Source: Parasphingopyxis lamellibrachiae (GTDB lineage Bacteria > Pseudomonadota > Alphaproteobacteria > Sphingomonadales > Sphingomonadaceae). From it: a stretch of DNA of 64,000 bases. Position 1 is the stretch's first letter, and the number at the start of each line of letters is the position of its first letter. Under the pieces are notes generated by a model. That model was not told the DNA's origin. It did not search any database and saw nothing but the letters and a program-made list of their open reading frames with translations. This document shows, piece after piece, positions 44,908-54,415 of this stretch. The stretch is from the NCBI RefSeq assembly GCF_003385775.1, contig NZ_QRDP01000004.1:2795830-2859829 (forward strand), given 5' to 3'. The position numbers and the translations under genes are program-made.

Positions 44908-46008
44908 CTACTCCATTCGGGCGCGAAACAGCCAAGCCGACGTAGCGAGCGTGACGCAGCCGATGATCACGATAGGCCAGAGTTGCGCGAGCACCGCGCC
45001 AACGGGCATCGCCTTGAGAAAAAGGCCGTGCGAGATGACGAGAAAATACTGCGCAGGATTGACGAGATTGGCGATCTGCAACCAACCGGGCATATTTTCG
45101 ACTGGCGAAGAAAAGCCTGACAGCATGACGACCGGTACAGTCGCGAGAAACGAGCCGAGAAACGCCTGCTGTTGGGTCTGGGAGATGGATGAAACCAGCA
45201 TGCCGACACCGATCAGCGCGAGCATGTAGACGGTTAGCGCGAAAAAGAAGAGCGCGACTGAGCCGGTAAATGGCACGCCGAAGATGAGCCGGGCGGCGAG
45301 TAGATAAATGATGCCGTTGATCAGTCCGACGATCAGCGGAGGAATCATCTTGCCGATCAATATCTCATGCGTGCGCAGCGGCGAGACCATCAGCTGGTCG
45401 AACGTCCCCAGTTCGCGTTCTCGCGAAACGCTTTGCGCGGTCACCGACAGCCCCGTTACCGAGACGATAAGGACGAGCAGACCGGGAAGATTGAACCAGA
45501 CGAAATCGAGACTGGGGTTGAACCAGTTGGTGACCACGCTGCCTCCGGGCGGAGCGCGCGAAAGTGGGCCGATATCGGCCCCGACACTTGTGGCTATGTC
45601 CTGGAGATAGCTGGCGACGATCTGGGCGGCGTTCGATCGCCTGCCGTCGAGCACCACGCCGATTGTCGCGGGCTGTCCGGATTCGACCCTGCGATCGAAA
45701 TCCGCTTCGATGACGATCGCCGCGATCACTTCTTGCCGGTCGATCGCTGCACGCAGTTCGCCGGGCGACTGCAATCGCTTGATAGTCCGGAAATTGGGAC
45801 TTCCCGCAAGGCGTGAGGCGAACTCGCTGCTATGAACGCCGGCGCTCATATCGAGCAGTCCTACATCGATATTGTCGACCTCGAGCGTCGCCGCATAGCT
45901 GAAGATCAGCAGCTGGATAAGCGGCGGGATGAACAGAGTAATCCGGCTGCGCGGATCGCGGATCAGCGCCCATATCTCCTTGATCGTGATCGCGCGCAGC
46001 CGGCCCAT
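44908..46008 (-). CDS. ABC-2 type permease, YbhR-like
   Basis: Permease of 366 residues with one N-terminal helix (ITLFIPPLIQLLIFSYAA), a periplasmic domain of about 150 residues and five C-terminal helices. VSVTGLSVTAQSVSRERELGTFDQLMVSPLRTHEILIGK is the conserved ABC-2 cytoplasmic segment. It pairs with the similar permease just upstream to form a heterodimer. The start at MGRLRAITIKEIWAL overlaps that gene's stop as TGATG. Order and sizes match the E. coli ybhGFSR locus. Confidence 0.9.
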   Translation of the reverse strand: MGRLRAITIKEIWALIRDPRSRITLFIPPLIQLLIFSYAATLEVDNIDVGLLDMSAGVHSSEFASRLAGSPNFRTIKRLQSPGELRAAIDRQEVIAAIVIEADFDRRVESGQPATIGVVLDGRRSNAAQIVASYLQDIATSVGADIGPLSRAPPGGSVVTNWFNPSLDFVWFNLPGLLVLIVSVTGLSVTAQSVSRERELGTFDQLMVSPLRTHEILIGKMIPPLIVGLINGIIYLLAARLIFGVPFTGSVALFFFALTVYMLALIGVGMLVSSISQTQQQAFLGSFLATVPVVMLSGFSSPVENMPGWLQIANLVNPAQYFLVISHGLFLKAMPVGAVLAQLWPIVIIGCVTLATSAWLFRARME

Positions 46009-47150
46009 CAGTCGAGACTCCGCCGGGTCGCGCGAAAGGATAGCGCAAAGAATGCCACGCCGAAACCGAGCATGATCACGATGTTGGGTAGAAACAGGCT
46101 CCAGATATCGCCGGCGACGAACACCGTCTGGAGCGGTGGGATCAGATAGCGGGCAGGCACGATATAGGTCAGCATCTGGATCGGCCAAGGCATCGACGAT
46201 ATCTCGAATAGGAAGCCCGAAAGCAGGAATGCCGGGAGAAACCCGGTCAACAAGGCGATCTGGCTGGCGACAAATTGATTCTTTGTTGCGGCGGAAATGA
46301 ACAATCCGAGTCCGAGCGCGGGAAGCAGAAAAGCCGAGGATATTGCAAGCAGCGCGAGAATCGACCCTCGAAACGGCACGCCGAACACGGTGATGCCGAG
46401 AACCGTGCACAGCGCCATCGAACCCAGACCCAGAACGAAATAAGGCACGATCTTGCTGGCGATAAATTCGGCCATGCTGACCGGTGTCGCCATCAGCGCC
46501 TCCATCGTCCCTCGCTCCCATTCGCGCGCGACGACGAGCGAAGTAAGCAGCGTTCCGATCATCGTCATTACGATCGCGATTGAGCCGGGGACGAGAAAAT
46601 AGCGACTCTTGAGTTCGGGGTTGAACCAATAGCGTGTCGCCAGCGAGATCGGCGGAGCCTGCGCGCGGCCGCTCTCCAGATTCTCAGCAGCGGCCCAATT
46701 GGCGCGCACGCCTTCGGCATAGCCAGCGGCGAAATTCGCGGTGTTCGGCTGAGAGCCGTCGGTGATGATCTGAATCACCGGCCTCTCGCCTCGCTGGACT
46801 GCTGCGCCGAAATCGGACGGGATGACGACCATCGCTCGCAAGTCTCCCGCGACCATCCGGTCGCGGACGACCGCGACGCTGCGGGCCATGTCGACATCGA
46901 AATAATCACTATTCTGATAGGCTTGGGCAAGCGACAGGGCGGGCGCGCTGTCGTCTTCAAGCACGAGGCCGATACGGATGCGGCTGGCATCGAGCGAGAC
47001 GCCATAGCCGAAGATGAACAATAGGATCAGCGGCAATACAAAAGCGATAAGGAAGGTCGACGGGTCGCGGACGATCTGCACCGATTCCTTGACGACCAGC
47101 GCCGACACGCGGCGTAGGTCGAAACGTAAAAAGGTCGGCGGTCTCGTCAT
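46008..47150 (-). CDS. ABC-2 type permease, YbhS-like
   Basis: Permease of 380 residues: N-terminal helix (STFLIAFVLPLILLFIFGYGVSL), periplasmic domain, then a C-terminal membrane block starting at YFLVPGSIAIVMTMIGTLLTSLVVAREWERGTMEALMATPV, the ABC-2 signature. It overlaps the ATPase gene by 4 bp and the next permease by 1 bp. In E. coli the corresponding transporter exports Na+/Li+ and some drugs; the substrate here is not known. Confidence 0.9.
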   Translation of the reverse strand: MTRPPTFLRFDLRRVSALVVKESVQIVRDPSTFLIAFVLPLILLFIFGYGVSLDASRIRIGLVLEDDSAPALSLAQAYQNSDYFDVDMARSVAVVRDRMVAGDLRAMVVIPSDFGAAVQRGERPVIQIITDGSQPNTANFAAGYAEGVRANWAAAENLESGRAQAPPISLATRYWFNPELKSRYFLVPGSIAIVMTMIGTLLTSLVVAREWERGTMEALMATPVSMAEFIASKIVPYFVLGLGSMALCTVLGITVFGVPFRGSILALLAISSAFLLPALGLGLFISAATKNQFVASQIALLTGFLPAFLLSGFLFEISSMPWPIQMLTYIVPARYLIPPLQTVFVAGDIWSLFLPNIVIMLGFGVAFFALSFRATRRSLD

Positions 47151-48883
47151 GCCGCGCTCCGCAGTTCATCTTGCTCGACGCGCTCGGACGCCTGGATCAG
47201 CGCGATAAAGGCGTCCTCCATCGTCGGGTCGTCGAGATCGGCCAGGTCCGCCGCTTTGGCCTTGAGATCGTCGGGCGATCCGGTAGCGATCTGTTCGGCG
47301 CGATAGATCAGGGTGATCTCGTCGCAATATTCGGCCTCTTCCATGAAATGCGTGGTGACGAGCACGGTCACGCCCCTTTCGACGAGGCCGTTGATGTGCA
47401 CCCAGAATTCGCGGCGCATGACCGGATCGACGCCCGACGTGGGTTCGTCGAGGAAGAGTACGGGCGGCTGATGCATCACGGCACAGGCCAGCGCCAGCCG
47501 CTGTTTAAAGCCCAGTGGCAGCGTTCCGGCGTTGACCGAGAGACGATCTCCAAGCTCGAAAATATCGACGACATTGTCGATGGCGCTACGCGCCGAGGTG
47601 CGGTTCAATCCGTACGCGCCGGCAAAAAAATCGAGATTCTGGCGGACGCTCAGATCGCCATAGAGCGAAAATTTCTGTGCCATATAGCCGAGCGCCGCGC
47701 GGGCATCCGACGCCGCCGATCGCAAATCATGACCGACAACTGCACCATCGCCCTCGGTCGGAGTGAGTAAGCCGCACAGCATCTTGAAAGTCGTCGACTT
47801 GCCTGCACCATTGGGCCCGAGCAATCCGAATATCCGGCCCGCGGGCACCTCGAAGGTGATGTCATGCGCAGCGGTGAAATCGCCAAATTTTTTTGTAAGC
47901 CCGCGCGCCTCGATGGCTGGCCGGTCGCCGGGCGGTACTTGGCGGTAGCGCTCGGCGAGCGCGCTTGTTCCTTGCGGTCCGCCGCCAAGGATTTCGATAA
48001 AGCCATCCTCAAAACGCGGCGCCGCAGGATCTATTTCAACGCTGGACGCGAGACCGAGAGCGTCCAATGTCGGTCGCGGCGAAAAAGGAGCCATCAGGAC
48101 CCGCACGGCGCGTCCCTGGATCGTCCCGTCGATTATGTCGTCGCGGTCGAGCAAACGGGTCAGCAGCCGCCGACGGCGCTCCTCGAAATCGGATATGCGA
48201 AAGACCCGCTCGCGTACACCACCGGTCAGTTCGCCGGGCTTGCCCGAGAACAACAGCTCGCCTTCGCCGAGCAGGAATACCGTGTCGCAACTTTCTGCTT
48301 CGTCGAGATAGGCCGTCGACCAGAGAACGCCGATGCCCTCGCCAGTCAGCTCTTTGACCATCGACCAGAGTTCGCGGCGCGAGATCGGATCGACGCCGAC
48401 GCTCGGCTCGTCTAGCAACAAAAGCCGCGGCGTTTTGACGAGCGCGCAAGCCAAGCCGAGCTTCTGTTTCATCCCTCCCGAGAGATTGCCGGCGAGACGA
48501 TCCCCGAAACGCTTGAGGTCGGTAAAATCGAGCAGTTGATCGAAAACTGCCGCTTGCTCGTCTTTCGGCAACCCACGCAGTTCGGCATAAAGGCGGAGAT
48601 TCTGAATTACGGACAGATCCTCGTAGAGCCCAAAGCGCTGCGGCATATAACCCAGGTCGTCGAGAAATTCGCCGGGCTGGCCGCCGAATACGTCGACTTC
48701 GCCAGCATCGGCTTTCATCAGGCCAGCTAATATCCTGATGAGCGTTGTTTTGCCGGAACCATCGGGTCCGACCAATCCTGTGATCTCTCCCGGAACGATG
48801 GTGATCGACGCGCCGTCGAGCGAGGGTTTACCGTCACCGAACCGTTTGACGATGTCCCGGGCCTGGGCGACATGATCAGCCAT
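47147..48883 (-). CDS. Tandem ABC ATPase, YbhF-like
   Basis: ATP-binding protein of 578 residues, the same length as I recall for E. coli YbhF, with two complete nucleotide-binding domains. The first has Walker A GPDGSGKTT, LSGGMKQKLGLA and LLLLDEPSVGVDP. The second has Walker A GPNGAGKST, LPLGFKQRLALA and VLFLDEPTSGVDP. The second signature is degenerate (LPLGF for LSGG), as in YbhF relatives. It lies between the HlyD adaptor gene (5 bp gap) and the two ABC-2 permeases. Confidence 0.92.
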   Translation of the reverse strand: MADHVAQARDIVKRFGDGKPSLDGASITIVPGEITGLVGPDGSGKTTLIRILAGLMKADAGEVDVFGGQPGEFLDDLGYMPQRFGLYEDLSVIQNLRLYAELRGLPKDEQAAVFDQLLDFTDLKRFGDRLAGNLSGGMKQKLGLACALVKTPRLLLLDEPSVGVDPISRRELWSMVKELTGEGIGVLWSTAYLDEAESCDTVFLLGEGELLFSGKPGELTGGVRERVFRISDFEERRRRLLTRLLDRDDIIDGTIQGRAVRVLMAPFSPRPTLDALGLASSVEIDPAAPRFEDGFIEILGGGPQGTSALAERYRQVPPGDRPAIEARGLTKKFGDFTAAHDITFEVPAGRIFGLLGPNGAGKSTTFKMLCGLLTPTEGDGAVVGHDLRSAASDARAALGYMAQKFSLYGDLSVRQNLDFFAGAYGLNRTSARSAIDNVVDIFELGDRLSVNAGTLPLGFKQRLALACAVMHQPPVLFLDEPTSGVDPVMRREFWVHINGLVERGVTVLVTTHFMEEAEYCDEITLIYRAEQIATGSPDDLKAKAADLADLDDPTMEDAFIALIQASERVEQDELRSAA

Positions 48884-48888
48884 GGCGC

Positions 48889-49896
48889 TCAGTTCTCGCG
48901 CGATGTTCGGGCGGCAGGAAGGCGGATCGTTACTGGCTGGCCTTGGCGGAGCGCCTCGTCGGGATCTTCGACAATGATTCGCAGCCGATAAACGAGATCG
49001 GTACGAAGGCTTTCAGTTTCTACCGATCGCGGTGTAAACTCCGCGCGCGGCGAAATGTAACCGATAGTCCCGCGATAGGTCTTGGGATTGCCGTCGGCGC
49101 TGACCTCGACCGCCATGCCCGGCCCGATCCGCCAAAGATCGGGTTCGGCGATATAGGCGCGCACTCGCATCGGCCGGTCGATGCTAAGTGTCAGCACCGT
49201 TTCGCCCGGCTGGATGATCGCACCGGGTTCCTGCGCGCGTGTCACGACGGTGCCAGAATTCGCGGCTCGTAGGACGGTATCATCGGCATCGATGGAGATG
49301 CTGTCGCGGGCCGCTCGTGCCGCCCGGAGCCGCGCTTGAGCCGCATCAATATCTTCGCGTCTGGTGCCTTCGCGGAGCAACGAAAGCGCCTGCTGCGCTT
49401 CGGCTAGCTGTGCGTCGGTGCGGTGTAATTCGGCGACCGTCTGATCCCATAGATCGCGACTGATTGCCCCTGTTTCGACGAGGCCTTCTCGCCGTGCATA
49501 GTCGCGGTGCGCATTTTCGCGCATCGCTTGTGCGGCCGACACGCGCGCTCGCGCTTGTCCAATATCCTGTGCCCGATTGCCGGTGCGGAGCCGAGTGAGC
49601 TGTGCCTCTGCTTCGGCGGTGCGGGCATTGGCCTCGGCAACGCGGCTCATTATCGGACGCGTGTCCAGCCTGGCGAGCAGTTCATTCTCTTCCACGCGTT
49701 CGCCTTCCTCAACGCTGATTTCGTCAATTCGGCCACCCACACGGAAAGCAAGATCGACCTCGCGGATATCGACATTGCCGTAAAGCGTCAGAGGGGCTCT
49801 CTCGTTGTCGCCGAATAGACCGAAACCTCTTGTTACAACGACGACGATAACTACAGCCGCAGCTATAGCGAGCAGGATCACTCGCCTTTTGGTCAT
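48889..49896 (-). CDS. HlyD-family adaptor, YbhG-like
   Basis: Membrane-fusion protein of 335 residues. It has an N-terminal membrane anchor (VILLAIAAAVVIVVVVTRGFGLFG), first lipoyl half (VGGRIDEISVEEGERVEENELLARLD), a long coiled coil (about residues 85-205) and the second half (LRAANSGTVVTRAQEPGAIIQPGE). Size and context match E. coli YbhG. It overlaps the TetR gene upstream by 4 bp (ATGA), so repressor and pump are made together. Confidence 0.92.
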   Translation of the reverse strand: MTKRRVILLAIAAAVVIVVVVTRGFGLFGDNERAPLTLYGNVDIREVDLAFRVGGRIDEISVEEGERVEENELLARLDTRPIMSRVAEANARTAEAEAQLTRLRTGNRAQDIGQARARVSAAQAMRENAHRDYARREGLVETGAISRDLWDQTVAELHRTDAQLAEAQQALSLLREGTRREDIDAAQARLRAARAARDSISIDADDTVLRAANSGTVVTRAQEPGAIIQPGETVLTLSIDRPMRVRAYIAEPDLWRIGPGMAVEVSADGNPKTYRGTIGYISPRAEFTPRSVETESLRTDLVYRLRIIVEDPDEALRQGQPVTIRLPAARTSREN

Positions 49897-50516
49897 GACG
49901 GCACCTCTTCTTCGGTTAGTATGCGTAGCGCATGGACGCGCAGCCGTTTGCGAAGTCTTTGGCAGACATCATCGTCGAGCGTTTCGTAACCAAGGACGCG
50001 ATGCACCGCCGCCCGGCCTGCGCGAAGGGTCAGTGCATGGCCATGCAGAAAAATGGAAGTGGCGCGCGCTTCGAAATCATCGAGATCTGGACGGGCGCGT
50101 TTTACCAAAGCGACTAGAGTTTCTGTTACGTCACGCATCGCGCCAAGATAAAGTCGTTCAAATGCCTCGGTCGGCTGTTGTTGCTCGCGAATTATGAAGC
50201 GCGCCCAAGGCTCCGAAGCGGGACTCAGCATCATTGTTGCCATTCCATCAAGAAGAAGAAGTATCGTCTCAACAGCCTGGTTGCGCGGGGCAGCTGCATG
50301 TTCGCGTGCATTGGCGAGAATGGGTCCCAAGCCTTCACTCAGGCTCTCGGCAATATGGTCGGCAGCCGCCAGATAGAGGCCCTTCTTGCCCCCATAATGA
50401 TAAGTAATCGACGACATGGCGGTCCCGGAAGCGGACGCGATCGCCCGCGTACTTGCTCCGTCAAAGCCGGATTTGCCAAAATGATCAATGGCGGTTAAGA
50501 GGAGTTGTTGCGTCAT
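49893..50516 (-). CDS. TetR-family repressor of the efflux operon (CecR/YbiH-like)
   Basis: Repressor of 207 residues. The N-terminal helix-turn-helix is in ASTRAIASASGTAMSSITYHYGGKKGLY; the C-terminal part fits the DUF1956/CecR effector-binding domain. It is the first gene of the six-gene operon tetR-adaptor-ATPase-permease-permease-outer-membrane factor. I start at MTQQLLLTAIDHF; the frame is open upstream but would run over the operator. A perfect palindrome begins 2 bp upstream of the start codon, so autorepression is likely. E. coli CecR controls ybhGFSR from a similar position. Confidence 0.9.
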   Translation of the reverse strand: MTQQLLLTAIDHFGKSGFDGASTRAIASASGTAMSSITYHYGGKKGLYLAAADHIAESLSEGLGPILANAREHAAAPRNQAVETILLLLDGMATMMLSPASEPWARFIIREQQQPTEAFERLYLGAMRDVTETLVALVKRARPDLDDFEARATSIFLHGHALTLRAGRAAVHRVLGYETLDDDVCQRLRKRLRVHALRILTEEEVPS

Positions 50517-50517
50517 A

Positions 50518-50533
50518 GTTCGTTCGAACGAAC
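50518..50533. promoter_or_regulatory. Perfect 16-bp palindromic operator
   Basis: GTTCGTTCGAACGAAC is its own reverse complement and lies directly upstream of the tetR start codon. Its size and symmetry are typical of a TetR-family operator. By position it would block transcription or translation initiation of the whole efflux operon. No second copy was noticed in the window. Confidence 0.8.
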
Positions 50534-50755
50534 ATACGCAGTTTTGCGGAGGTGTAAAGTGCGACTTGCGCCGTTGGCGTATCAAACAGATGCCCGATTC
50601 AGTTATTGCAATGACATAATCGACATGGGCAGGTTCAGCTTTCACACCTCTCTTTTTTTGGATGTCGCATCCTTCGAAATCGCTACGGCCTAACCCGTAT
50701 GGATACCGATCGGTGTGGTGATAATTTCCGCTACTGGCTCATGTTGGAGGAACAC

Positions 50756-51487
50756 ATGGAATCCCAATCCCATCAAATTATGTTGAGTGACAGCATTCGC
50801 GTTTGGGATCTCCCGCTTAGGCTCTTCCACTGGTTGTTAGTTATCGCGATAGCCGTTGCCTTTCTGTCGTCCGAAGAAGGCAGCCCGCTTTCCGAATGGC
50901 ACATTGCTTCGGGCTGGGTGGTCGCGGTTCTGATTGTCTTTCGACTGATATGGGGGTTCATTGGTGGTGAGCATTCCCGTTTCGCCGATTTCGTCAAACC
51001 TTCTGCCATAGGCCACCACGTCAAAGATCTGTTCCGCGCGCGCTCCAAACCGAGCCTCGGCCACAATGCGCTGGGCGCGGTGAGCGCTCTCCTTCTGCTC
51101 GCGTTGATAGCGGCGACGGTCTGGACCGGCATAATGATGGCCGAAGGCGGCGGCGAGGATATCCACGAATTGATCGCATACGTATTGCTTGCCCTCGTCG
51201 CAGTTCACATTCTTGCCGTCATCGTGATGTCATTCCTCACGCGAGACAATCTGGTGCGCGCGATGATTATCGGCCGCAAGCGCGCCGAACGTCATCCCGA
51301 AGCTCGCGAAGCTCGGCGGCCAACGCTCTTTGCTTATCTTCTCGGTGCTCTCGCCATAGCCGGAACGATCTATGCGATCGTCGCATATGATCCGGCGGCA
51401 TTTGAGCTCCGCTCAGCCGACTCCTTCGAGCACCAAGACCGCGATTATGGAGCAGGCGAGCATGAAACGGATGCCGAAGATGATTAG
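50756..51487 (+). CDS. Cytochrome b561-family membrane protein
   Basis: Membrane protein of 243 residues with four N-terminal helices carrying candidate heme histidines His25 (LRLFHWLL), His49 (EWHIASG), His137 (DIHELIAY) and His151 (AVHILAV), plus a fifth helix near residues 195-215. The C-terminus is acidic (DYGAGEHETDAEDD). Family members are di-heme b-type cytochromes that pass electrons to or from c-type cytochromes, oxidases or dehydrogenases. GGAGG six bases before the ATG sets the start over an upstream ATG at 50699. It is divergent from the efflux operon. Confidence 0.87.
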   Translation: MESQSHQIMLSDSIRVWDLPLRLFHWLLVIAIAVAFLSSEEGSPLSEWHIASGWVVAVLIVFRLIWGFIGGEHSRFADFVKPSAIGHHVKDLFRARSKPSLGHNALGAVSALLLLALIAATVWTGIMMAEGGGEDIHELIAYVLLALVAVHILAVIVMSFLTRDNLVRAMIIGRKRAERHPEAREARRPTLFAYLLGALAIAGTIYAIVAYDPAAFELRSADSFEHQDRDYGAGEHETDAEDD

Positions 51488-51558
51488 CCGATTTCGCGCA
51501 GGGCAGGGCAGCCTCAATGGGTCCCGTTCAGCGAATTCCGATCGCCTTGGTCGGCCAA

Positions 51559-51577
51559 CTCCCGTCGATATCGGGAG
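51559..51577. other. Hairpin between cytochrome b561 and the LOG gene
   Basis: CTCCCG (51559-51564) and CGGGAG (51572-51577) form a 6-bp stem. No T run follows on either strand, so it is not a classical terminator. It may be an attenuating or mRNA-stabilising structure in the 177-bp gap. Confidence 0.3.
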
Positions 51578-51664
51578 CTGACATGGAGATCGATAGGCCA
51601 CGTCGGTGCTCTACTTGGTCGAGGCGCGTTCTCGGGTGGACGAGTTAGCAATAGAGGTCGAATC

Positions 51665-52534
51665 GTGAGTAAGCAGATGAAAATGTCTTCGGAAAGCCGG
51701 TCGCGGTCGACTCCAACCCGGGTACAAAGTCGCGCCTATCGACCGGCCTCCGAGGATCTCGAATTCCTCGCGATGGATGATCTGCGGCCCCTCCGTCTGC
51801 AGCTGGAACTGCTGAAACCGGAATGGTACTTGCGACAAGAAGAGATTCGCTCAACCATTGTGGTGTTCGGGAGTGCACGGATTCTGCCGCCGGATACGGC
51901 GCGAAGGCAGGTCTTAGAGCTTGAAAGAGCGGTTCGCGGGAAGCCAAGCGATCCGCAGCTGCAATCGAAACTCGCGCGGGCCCGTAAACGGCAGACTTAC
52001 TCGCGCTACTATGAGGAAGCCCGGCGATTCTCGGCATTCGTCTCACACCGCTTCCAAGAGATAGATCGGAGGGATTTCGTCGTCGTAACCGGCGGCGGAC
52101 CGGGCATCATGGAAGCCGCTAACAGGGGTGCCCGTGAGGCCGACGCTCGAAGCATCGGATTTAACATCACCTTGCCGCATGAGCAGGAACCAAACCCGTT
52201 CGTCAGCCCGGAACTTAGCTTTCAATTCCGATATTTCGCGATCCGCAAGATGCACTTTCTGTTGCGCGCGAAGGCCTTGGTTGCGTTTCCGGGCGGGTAC
52301 GGAACGATGGATGAGCTCTTCGAGGTTTTAACCCTGATCCAAACCAAAAAAATCGCGCCCATGCCTGTCGTTCTGATTGGCCGGGACTTCTGGACTCGTG
52401 CAATCGATTTCGACTTTCTCGTCGAGGACGCAGTCGTCGACCCTGATGACATCGCTCTGTTTCAAATCGTCGATCGCGCCGACGAGGCGATTCAGATCGT
52501 CCATGATTTTTATGGCGGGAGGCCGCCGGAATGA
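51665..52534 (+). CDS. LOG-family protein (TIGR00730-like)
   Basis: Protein of 289 residues with the LOG signature motifs GGGPGIMEAANRGA and FPGGYGTMDELFEVLT. The family hydrolyses nucleoside 5'-monophosphates with release of the base (cytokinin activation in plants; house-cleaning roles in bacteria), and older labels call it lysine decarboxylase. About 60 N-terminal residues precede the Rossmann core (STIVVFGSARILPP), longer than the minimal form. The GTG start has AGAGG seven bases upstream; an ATG four codons inside is the alternative. It opens a tight cluster with the membrane protein, nuclease and lipase genes. Confidence 0.87.
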   Translation: MSKQMKMSSESRSRSTPTRVQSRAYRPASEDLEFLAMDDLRPLRLQLELLKPEWYLRQEEIRSTIVVFGSARILPPDTARRQVLELERAVRGKPSDPQLQSKLARARKRQTYSRYYEEARRFSAFVSHRFQEIDRRDFVVVTGGGPGIMEAANRGAREADARSIGFNITLPHEQEPNPFVSPELSFQFRYFAIRKMHFLLRAKALVAFPGGYGTMDELFEVLTLIQTKKIAPMPVVLIGRDFWTRAIDFDFLVEDAVVDPDDIALFQIVDRADEAIQIVHDFYGGRPPE

Positions 52535-52580
52535 AAACTTCCACATCGAATATTGTGAACCGGATAACAGAGGAGCCACG

Positions 52581-53000
52581 ATGATGCCGACACGTGCGGA
52601 CGGAAAGTTCTGGGTCCGGTCGGCGGGCATCGTCGGCGTCCTATTCGGACTTTTGACGATCCGGGAGGGTGGCGGCGTCTTGTTCTGGAGCGAGACGGCA
52701 AGGCTCGCGGCCGGCCAGTATGTGTCCTTCGTCGTCTGGTTCAATTTTCTGGCGGGCTTTGCCTACCTTATTGCCGGCTTTGGCCTTTGGTTTCGGCGAC
52801 GTTGGGCGGCGAGGCTCGCATTCGCCATTGCGGCGGCGACGCTGGCCGTCTTCGTCGCGTTCGGCGTCCATATCGCTCTCGGCGGCGGTTATGAGACGCG
52901 CACGATCATCGCAATGAGCCTGCGGAGCACCGTGTGGACCGCCATCGTTTTGATCGCGTACCGGTTCCTGCGGAAGGCCAGCGGGCGGGACGGCTCGTGA
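52581..53000 (+). CDS. Small four-helix membrane protein of unknown function
   Basis: Hydrophobic protein of 139 residues with about four membrane spans (AGIVGVLFGLLTIREGG, FVVWFNFLAGFAYLIAGFGLWF, LAFAIAAATLAVFVAFGVHIAL and SLRSTVWTAIVLIAYRFL). I recognise no family beyond a general small inner-membrane protein. AGGAG precedes the ATG pair at 52581/52584. Its stop overlaps the GTG of the nuclease gene (GTGA), so the two are translationally coupled, which suggests a shared function or envelope localisation. Confidence 0.78.
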   Translation: MMPTRADGKFWVRSAGIVGVLFGLLTIREGGGVLFWSETARLAAGQYVSFVVWFNFLAGFAYLIAGFGLWFRRRWAARLAFAIAAATLAVFVAFGVHIALGGGYETRTIIAMSLRSTVWTAIVLIAYRFLRKASGRDGS

Positions 53001-54415
53001 AAATCACCTTCCATGGGGCGGCGCAGGAGGTCACCGGTTCCTGCACGATGATCGAGACTGAGCAACTGCGCTTTCTGGTCGATTGTGGAATGTTCCAAGG
53101 GGGTCGAGAGGCGGCGGACCGCAACCGGGAGTCCTTCGCGTTTGATCCTAGCACGATAAGCTTCGTGCTTCTGACCCATGCGCACATCGATCATAGCGGT
53201 CTTCTGCCCAAGCTTTGGCGGGAGGGTTTCCGGGGACCGGTCTACTCCACACCCGCGACCGCGGACCTTCTTGAAATCATGCTGCGCGATAGTGCGCATA
53301 TCCAGGAGTCCGATGCCGAACGGGCGAAACGGTACCGAAATCGCGACCGCGTCGCGGCCGAGCCGATATACGTCATGGAGGATGCCGAGGCTATTTTGGG
53401 CCAACTCCACCCCGTCCATTATGACGAGTATTTCAGTCCACATGACAATGTGCGCGTTCGGTTGCGCGATGCCGGTCACATTCTCGGCTCGGCCATCGTG
53501 GAGATATGGGTCAAGGAGGGTGCCGATGAGCGCAAGCTGGTGTTCTCTGGGGATCTCGGCCAGCCGGGCCGGCCGATCCTGCGCGATCCATTCTTGATCA
53601 ACGACGCCGATATTCTGCTAGTCGAATCTACCTATGGTGACCGGCACCACAAGAATCATGCTGATACGATCGACGAGTTCGTGACCGTGGTGAACGAGAC
53701 GCTACAGTCCAAGAAAGGAAATGTCATCGTTCCGGCTTTTGCGGTCGGCCGGACACAAGAACTGATCTACTATTTGCATTGTTTAGCCCGACAGGGCCGG
53801 TTCGGGCATCTTGATATCTTTGTCGATTCGCCGATGGCGACGGCCGTTACCGAACTGACGATGCGGCACCTTGAGCTCTTCGATGCGCAGGCTCAAACTC
53901 TGGCTGCATGGCATGCGTCAGGTACCGGAATTCCGAATCTCAGATTTGTTGGGAGCGTCGATGAATCGCGCGCGCTGAACACGATTAGTTCTGGCGCGAT
54001 AATTATCGCTGCAAGCGGCATGTGCACTGCCGGACGTATCAAGCACCACTTGTTGCACAACCTGGGTGGCCGCAGGAATGCGGTCCTGATCACGGGATAT
54101 CAAGCCCAGGGCACGCTTGGACGCCGGCTTGTGGAGGGCGCTGAGCAGGTTCGCATTTTTGGAAAGGAGGTACAGGTGCGCGCCAGTATCCACACTCTAG
54201 GCGGGTTCTCCGCGCATGCGGACCAAGCGGCGCTCCTAAAATGGCTTGGCGCATTCGAAAATCCGCCGTTGCAAACCTTTGTGATGCATGGCGAGCCCCG
54301 GTCATCCGCCGCTCTGGCAAATGAAATAACGCGCCAGTTGGGATGGCGCGCCCAAATTCCGAAGAAGAGAGAGACGATCATAATCCCCCCAGGTGAAGCG
54401 GAAGACCGCCCGTAA
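52997..54415 (+). CDS. Metallo-beta-lactamase / beta-CASP RNA exonuclease
   Basis: Protein of 472 residues of the CPSF73/YsxB-like beta-CASP nucleases. The zinc motif THAHIDH is at residues 60-66, followed by RDAGHILGSA and SGDLGQPGRP, then beta-CASP motifs IVPAFAVGRTQELIYYL, DSPMA, IIIAASGMCTAGRI and HTLGGFSAHADQ near the C-terminus. It should process or degrade RNA with two zinc ions. The GTG start at VKITFHGAAQEVTGS is fixed by the conserved N-terminus and by overlap with the preceding stop. Its stop overlaps the next ATG (TAATG). Confidence 0.9.
   Translation: MKITFHGAAQEVTGSCTMIETEQLRFLVDCGMFQGGREAADRNRESFAFDPSTISFVLLTHAHIDHSGLLPKLWREGFRGPVYSTPATADLLEIMLRDSAHIQESDAERAKRYRNRDRVAAEPIYVMEDAEAILGQLHPVHYDEYFSPHDNVRVRLRDAGHILGSAIVEIWVKEGADERKLVFSGDLGQPGRPILRDPFLINDADILLVESTYGDRHHKNHADTIDEFVTVVNETLQSKKGNVIVPAFAVGRTQELIYYLHCLARQGRFGHLDIFVDSPMATAVTELTMRHLELFDAQAQTLAAWHASGTGIPNLRFVGSVDESRALNTISSGAIIIAASGMCTAGRIKHHLLHNLGGRRNAVLITGYQAQGTLGRRLVEGAEQVRIFGKEVQVRASIHTLGGFSAHADQAALLKWLGAFENPPLQTFVMHGEPRSSAALANEITRQLGWRAQIPKKRETIIIPPGEAEDRP

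Noticed and set aside
50567..50578. TTGGCGTATCAA near the cytochrome b561 gene as an FNR-type site
   Set aside because: The half-sites are separated by two rather than four bases and the left half does not match, so it is not an FNR/FixK box.
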